DNA from: a bacterium
Lineage (GTDB): Bacteria > Krumholzibacteriota > Krumholzibacteriia > LZORAL124-64-63
DNA length: 9,631 nt
Assembly (NCBI GenBank): GCA_016703265.1
Contig: JADJCK010000021.1
Span: 1-9,631, forward strand
Reading direction: 5' to 3'
The translations under genes were made by a program, and so were the position numbers. Below are positions 6,016 through 9,631 of this stretch, piece by piece (the stretch's first letter is position 1; every line of letters starts with the position of its first letter). Below the pieces are notes generated by a model that saw only the letters and a list, made by a program, of their open reading frames with translations, did not search any database and was not told the origin of the DNA.

Positions 6016-7314
6016 TCAGGCCGGGCGCCCCAGGCGCCGGAACATCTCCAGCTTGTAGGCCTCCACGCCGGGCTGGTCGAACGGGTTCAGGCCCAGGAGC
6101 AGGCCCCCGATGCCGACCGCCTTCTCGAACATGTACAGCAGGGCCCCGACGGTACGCGGGTTGACCTCGTCCACGGCCAGGGCCTGGCAGGGAACGCCGC
6201 CCTGGATGTGGGCCTGGCGCGTGGCCTCGAAGGCGATCCAGTTGATGTCGTCGAACGAACGGCCCGCCAGGTAGCCGAGCCCGTCGGCGTCGGCGCCGGG
6301 ATCGGCCGGCACCACCAGGCCGGGCACGGCGCGGCGGGCGCAGAGGAACGTCTCCTGCAGGTTGCGGCGGCCGTCCTGCAGGTACTGGCCGAGGCTGTGC
6401 AGGTCGGTCGTGAAGACGGTCGAAGCGGGGAAGATGCCCTGTCCCTGCTTGCCCTCGCTCTCGCCGAAGAGCTGCTTCCACCATTCCTGCAGGTTGTGCA
6501 GGCCGCTGTGGAACGAGCTCATGACCTCGGTGGTGAAGCCCTGCGTGTAAAGTTGGTAGCGCGCGGCCGCATAGAGGTGGGCCGGGTTGTCGAACAGCCC
6601 CTCGTTGTCACATGCCTGCTGCATGGCGCGCGCGCCTTCGACCAGCCCGCGCACATCCACGCCCGCCATCGCCAGGGGAACCAGGCCCACGGGCGTGAGC
6701 ACCGAGAAGCGACCGCCCACATCGTCGGTACCACGAACGTCTCCCAGCCCTCGGCGTCGGCCAGCTGGCGCAAGCGCGCCCTTGCGGGCGTCGGTGACGG
6801 CGGTGATGCGCGCGGCAGCGCCCTTGTCGCCGTAGCGCCGGCGCAGCAGGCCGCGCAGCACGCGGAAGGCCACCGCGGGCTCCACGGTGGTGCCCGACTT
6901 GGAGATCACACAGACCCGGAAGTCGCGGTCCTCGACCGTCCGCAGCACGCGGTCCAGCGACGCGGAGCACAGGCCCGTGCCGGCAAACAGCAGCGACACG
7001 CCGGCGCCGGGCGCCGACGGCAGCGCATCGAGCACCGCGCGCGCGCCCAGGTACGAGCCGCCGATACCCACGAACACCACGGCCTGCGAGTCGGCCTTCG
7101 CGCGCGCGGCAGCAGTGGCGCACGCGGCCAGCGAGGCCTCATCGATGCGCGACGGCAGGTCCAGCCAGCCCAGGAACTCATGCCCGGCACAGGTGCCCTG
7201 GGCCAGCCCGCGGGCCGCTGCGGCCACGCGCGGCGCCAGCGCTTCCAGTTGCGAGGTGGCGAGGAACGACTCCGTTCCCGCGAGATCGAGGCTGACTCCG
7301 GCGGCTTCCAGCAT
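6016..7314 (-). CDS. pgi: Glucose-6-phosphate isomerase, short type
   Basis: This cytoplasmic enzyme interconverts glucose-6-phosphate and fructose-6-phosphate in glycolysis and gluconeogenesis. The ATG at 7314 is preceded by AAGGA. The protein (about 432 residues) has the sugar-phosphate-binding SIS-type motifs VVFVGIGGSYLGARAV and VISKSGTTVEPAVAF, then GGRFSVLTPVGLVPLA. The signature region WWKQLFGESEGKQGQGIFPA contains the catalytic Glu. TTDLHSLGQYLQDG, ATRQAHIQGGVP with the catalytic His, and LNPFDQPGVEAYKLEMF with the catalytic Lys follow, ending RRLGRPA. The length and motifs fit the roughly 430-450-residue form known from Bacillus and relatives, not the 550-residue enterobacterial form. 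Two compensating indels (near 6779 and 6725) replace the expected RQLADAEGWETFVVPDDV with an unrelated stretch; the expected sequence is readable in the neighbouring frame. The active site is intact. It is divergent from thiI, with 151 bases between them. Confidence 0.95.
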   Translation of the reverse strand: MLEAAGVSLDLAGTESFLATSQLEALAPRVAAAARGLAQGTCAGHEFLGWLDLPSRIDEASLAACATAAARAKADSQAVVFVGIGGSYLGARAVLDALPSAPGAGVSLLFAGTGLCSASLDRVLRTVEDRDFRVCVISKSGTTVEPAVAFRVLRGLLRRRYGDKGAAARITAVTDARKGALAPAGRRRGLGDVRGTDDVGGRFSVLTPVGLVPLAMAGVDVRGLVEGARAMQQACDNEGLFDNPAHLYAAARYQLYTQGFTTEVMSSFHSGLHNLQEWWKQLFGESEGKQGQGIFPASTVFTTDLHSLGQYLQDGRRNLQETFLCARRAVPGLVVPADPGADADGLGYLAGRSFDDINWIAFEATRQAHIQGGVPCQALAVDEVNPRTVGALLYMFEKAVGIGGLLLGLNPFDQPGVEAYKLEMFRRLGRPA

Positions 7315-7465
7315 GCGCGCGTCCTTCCCTGGCGAATGCCCTGCGAATCGCGTGGGGACGGGCCCCACCTTGCGCCGCGGCCCGGACTGGTACATTCTGC
7401 ACCAAGCCCTGCCTGTGGCGGCAGCGCCCACACAGCCGCCCGGCGCGGAATCAAGCGGGAGAACC
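7315..7465. promoter_or_regulatory. Divergent promoter region between pgi and thiI
   Basis: These 151 bases must carry the promoters for both pgi (minus) and thiI (plus). On the plus strand TTGCGC (7370-7375) and TACATT (7391-7396) could serve as -35 and -10 boxes for thiI, but the 15-base spacing is short. I see no riboswitch or clear operator. Confidence 0.3.
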
Positions 7466-8693
7466 ATGCCCTTCCCCACGTCCGTCATCGCCTGCACCTA
7501 TTCCGAGATCGCCCTCAAGGGGCGCAATCGGACCATGTTCCTGCGCAAGCTCATCAACAACATGCAGGCGGCGCTGAAGGGCCTGGGCGGCGTGACCATC
7601 CACCATGTGGAGAGCCGGCTGCTGGTTCGGTTGCGCGACGAATCGCAGACCACGGAGGCGGCGACGCGGCTGCACCGCGTGTTCGGGCTGCAGTGGGTGT
7701 CGCCGGCCATCGAGTTGCCGCGCGCCGAACTCGACGCCGAGCTGGCCGAGGATCTGGCCGACGGCCACGAGCCACGCCTGACCCAGCTGTGCAGCGCCGC
7801 CTGCCAGCTGGCGGACGAAGGTGCCGGCAATGCGCGGAATTTCCGCATCCACGCGCGGCGCAGCGACCACGGCTTCGGGCTGAACAGCCTGCAGATCGGC
7901 GCCGTGGTGGGCGCCGCCGTCCACCATCGCAGCGGGTTGCCGGGGCGCATGGTCGATGCCGACTTCGTCATCGATGTGCTCGTGCTGCGCGAGAGCGTGC
8001 TCGCATTCGCCCTGAAGGAAGCAGGCGTTCGGCGGCCTGCCACCCCGAGCGGGCGCACGATGGTGCTGCTCTCCGCGGCATCAGACTCGCCTGTGGCCGC
8101 GTGGATGATGATGCGGCGCGGCAGCCGTGCGGACTTCGTGCACTTCTACAGTGGGCGCAACGTCGAAGAGGCCGACTGCGCGAAGATCGAGAACTGGTGC
8201 GCCTGCTCGCGCGCTGGATGCCCATCCCGCTGCACCTGCACCTGGTCCCGGTGGTGCCGTACGAGACGCGCGCGATCGGGACCATCGACGACCGCTACGA
8301 CATGGTGATGTTCCGCCGCTTCATGGTGCGCACGGCGGCCCGCCTGGCCCGGCGCCGCGGCCTGGCCCTGGTCACCGGCGACAGCCTGGGCCAGGTCGCC
8401 AGCCAGACCCTGCACAACCTGGCCGCCATCAGCCCGGACGTGAGCCTGCCCATCCTCCGGCCGCTGGTGGGCCTGGACAACTGTGCGAGATCACGGCCTG
8501 GAGCCAGCGAACCGGCCTTTTCAACACCTCGATCCAGCCCTACCGCGACTGTTGCTCCATCCGTTCGCCCCGGCCCATCCTGAACGCCCGCGGCATCGAC
8601 CTGTTGCGCCTGTCCGAGGCCATGGGCCTCGAGGAGGCGGTTCGCGAGGCCGCCGACGCATCCGTCCGGCGGGTCATCGGGCCCGAGGGCTGA
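7466..8693 (+). CDS. thiI: tRNA uridine 4-sulfurtransferase, without rhodanese domain, frameshifted
   Basis: ThiI makes 4-thiouridine at position 8 of tRNA and, in some bacteria, helps supply sulfur for the thiazole of thiamine. The ATG at 7466 has GCGGGAG four bases upstream. The protein starts MPFPTSVIACTYSEIALKGR and then NRTMFLRKLINNM, the ThiI N-terminal domain. The THUMP-type part follows, with ESRLLVRL, FRIHARRSDHGFGLNSLQIG and RMVDADFVIDVLV. The PP-loop adenylation motif should be SGGIDSPVAAW but reads SAASDSPVAAW at 8072 onward, which a lost G and a gained A explain exactly. HFYSGRNVEEADCAKIEN, LVRLLARWMPIPLHLHLVP, YDMVMFRRFMVRTAARLA, GLALVTGDSLGQVASQTLHN and LPILRPLVGLD follow. The end is YRDCCSIRSPRPILNARG and then SVRRVIGPEG. 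True frame changes lie near 8195 and 8483. At about 409 residues there is no room for the C-terminal rhodanese domain of the E. coli enzyme. Confidence 0.93.
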
Positions 8694-8867
8694 TTCACGG
8701 TCTCCTGAAGAAAAACCTAAATCGACGCCCGCTCCAACCGATGAACTCGTTGAGCCGGAACGGGCTCGTACCCGGAACGGCCAACGCCTCGCTGCGCGGC
8801 GCGGGACCGGCGTACCCGGCCGGACGGCGTTTGCGGCAGGCATGGCGACAAGCAGGAGGCTTGGAAG
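8694..8867 (+). other. Leader region between thiI and the receiver-CheX gene
   Basis: I find no gene in these 174 bases. A short GC-rich dyad, GAGCC with GGCTC at 8754-8769, has no T-run behind it and is at best a weak terminator for thiI. The region contains a sigma-28-like promoter, listed separately, and the strong Shine-Dalgarno site AGGAGG (8854-8859) of the next gene. Confidence 0.4.
8718..8744 (+). promoter_or_regulatory. Sigma-28 (FliA)-like promoter
   Basis: TAAA (8718-8721), 15 bases, then ACCGATGA (8737-8744) compares with the flagellar sigma consensus TAAA-N15-GCCGATAA, giving 4 of 4 and 6 of 8 matches at the correct spacing. The next gene is a chemotaxis-type receiver-phosphatase protein, a plausible sigma-28 target. 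The call rests on a short match only. Confidence 0.35.
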
Positions 8868-9631
8868 ATGAAGATTCTGGTGGTGGACGATTCACGCGCG
8901 ATGCGGCGCATCGTTTCGCACGATCCGCCAGGCGGGCTTCGAAGGCCGCGAGATCATCGAGGCCGAGAACGGCCGCGAGGCTCTCGACGTGGTCAAGGCG
9001 CAGAAGCCGGACCTGATCCTCTCGGACTGGCACATGCCCGAGATGACCGGGATCGAGTTCCTGACCGCCCTGAACGCCGGCGGCTTCGAGATCCCCTTCG
9101 GGTTCGTGACCTCCGGAGAGCACCAAGGAGATGGTGGATCAGGCGACCGAGGCGGGGCCATGTTCCTGCTCGCGAAGCCGTTCACCGCCGAGACATGGCG
9201 CAGGTGCTGGGGCGTTTGTCCAGTGACAACCCTGGCTCGCATGCGTCGGGTCGAGGATCCGACCGACTTGATGTCGAAGCTCGAGTCGCTGGCGGAAGCG
9301 GTGGCCGCGTTCCGGCAGACCTTCGGTCCAGTTCCAGATGGAACTCGAGCTGGTCGGCATGCCCGGTACGCCCAACCCCGACCTCATCGCCTTCGGAAGC
9401 ACGCTGGCCGTGGCCAACGACCAGGTGAACTACCAGTTCGCCTGCGGCTTCCCGGTGGAGACGGCGAAGAAGCTCACCCGCATCCTCTTCGCGATGGAAG
9501 AGGACGAGGAACCGACTCTCGAGGACATGGGCGACGGCCTGCGGGAGATCCCGAACGTCGCTGCCGGCGTGTGGAAGGCGATGCGCGAGCGCACTGCCGG
9601 CGAACAGTACCAGCTGGGCCTGCCGATCTTC
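8868..9631 (+). CDS. Receiver domain joined to a CheX/CheC-type phosphatase domain, frameshifted, cut by window end
   Basis: The ATG at 8868 has AGGAGG eight bases upstream. The N-terminal receiver domain reads MKILVVDDSRAMRRIVS, then TIRQAGFEGREIIEAENG, QKPDLILSDWHMPEMTG with the phospho-acceptor Asp, FGFVTSESTKEMVDQATEAG and AMFLLAKPFTAET with the conserved Lys, so the residues for phosphorylation are all present. After a linker (about 9200-9250) comes DPTDLMSKLESLAEAVAAFR, then VQFQMELELVGMPGTPNP, VNYQFACGFPVETAKKLTRI and MEEDEEPTLEDMGDGLREIP. The region 9533-9625 fits the CheC/CheX/FliY phosphatase signature DxxxExxN(x22)P exactly (Asp 9533, Glu 9545, Asn 9554, Pro 9623). The likely role is dephosphorylation of CheY-like proteins in chemotaxis. 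Indels near 8921, 9115, 9160, 9195 and 9325 break the frame. A second gene starting at the ATG at 9241 is possible but has no Shine-Dalgarno site, so a fusion is favoured. Confidence 0.82.

Noticed and set aside
5959..8583. Very long plus-strand open frame of about 870 codons
   Set aside because: It is the antisense shadow of pgi joined to an off-frame of thiI. Its translation is Arg/Ala/His-rich without motifs, while the minus strand encodes clear isomerase motifs.
8754..8769. Intrinsic terminator of thiI
   Set aside because: The GAGCC/GGCTC dyad is only five pairs and has no following T-run.

Overview
The window is GC-rich DNA from a Gram-negative bacterium. This follows from the outer-membrane porin, the lipobox lipoprotein, the purine-rich Shine-Dalgarno sites and the periplasmic-type carboxypeptidase. 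I cannot fix the phylum. The short (about 430-residue) type of glucose-6-phosphate isomerase and the ThiI without room for a rhodanese domain are unlike enteric gammaproteobacteria. Almost every gene, including the housekeeping ones, is split by single-base indels that sit mostly in G/C runs. The simplest reading is uncorrected sequencing error in a metagenomic or low-coverage assembly, so I give gene spans that bridge the indels.

Layout from left to right: an M14 zinc carboxypeptidase (minus strand, C-terminus cut by the window edge); about 640 bases without a gene but with two perfect palindromes; a porin (plus) with a TTG start and a strong intrinsic terminator; a promoter with a Fur/PerR-like operator, a truncated Fur/PerR-type regulator and a 2-Cys peroxiredoxin, which look like one peroxide-response transcription unit (plus); an unrecognised single-pass membrane protein and, upstream of it, a lipoprotein with two OB-fold-like domains joined by an MPGGN-repeat linker (both minus); glucose-6-phosphate isomerase pgi (minus), divergent from tRNA 4-thiouridine synthase thiI (plus); and finally a receiver domain joined to a CheX/CheC-type phosphatase domain (plus), cut by the window end and preceded by a sigma-28-like promoter.

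The most unusual content is a family of three nested hairpin elements at 4112-4201, 4319-4402 and 4859-4934. All three share an identical 26-base apical core, but their stems differ completely in sequence while remaining self-complementary within each copy. All three lie at the 3' end of a gene, with the core in the same orientation relative to that gene's transcription. This is the pattern expected of a structured RNA or terminator-like 3' element, or of a mobile DNA hairpin. I do not recognise it as a named family.
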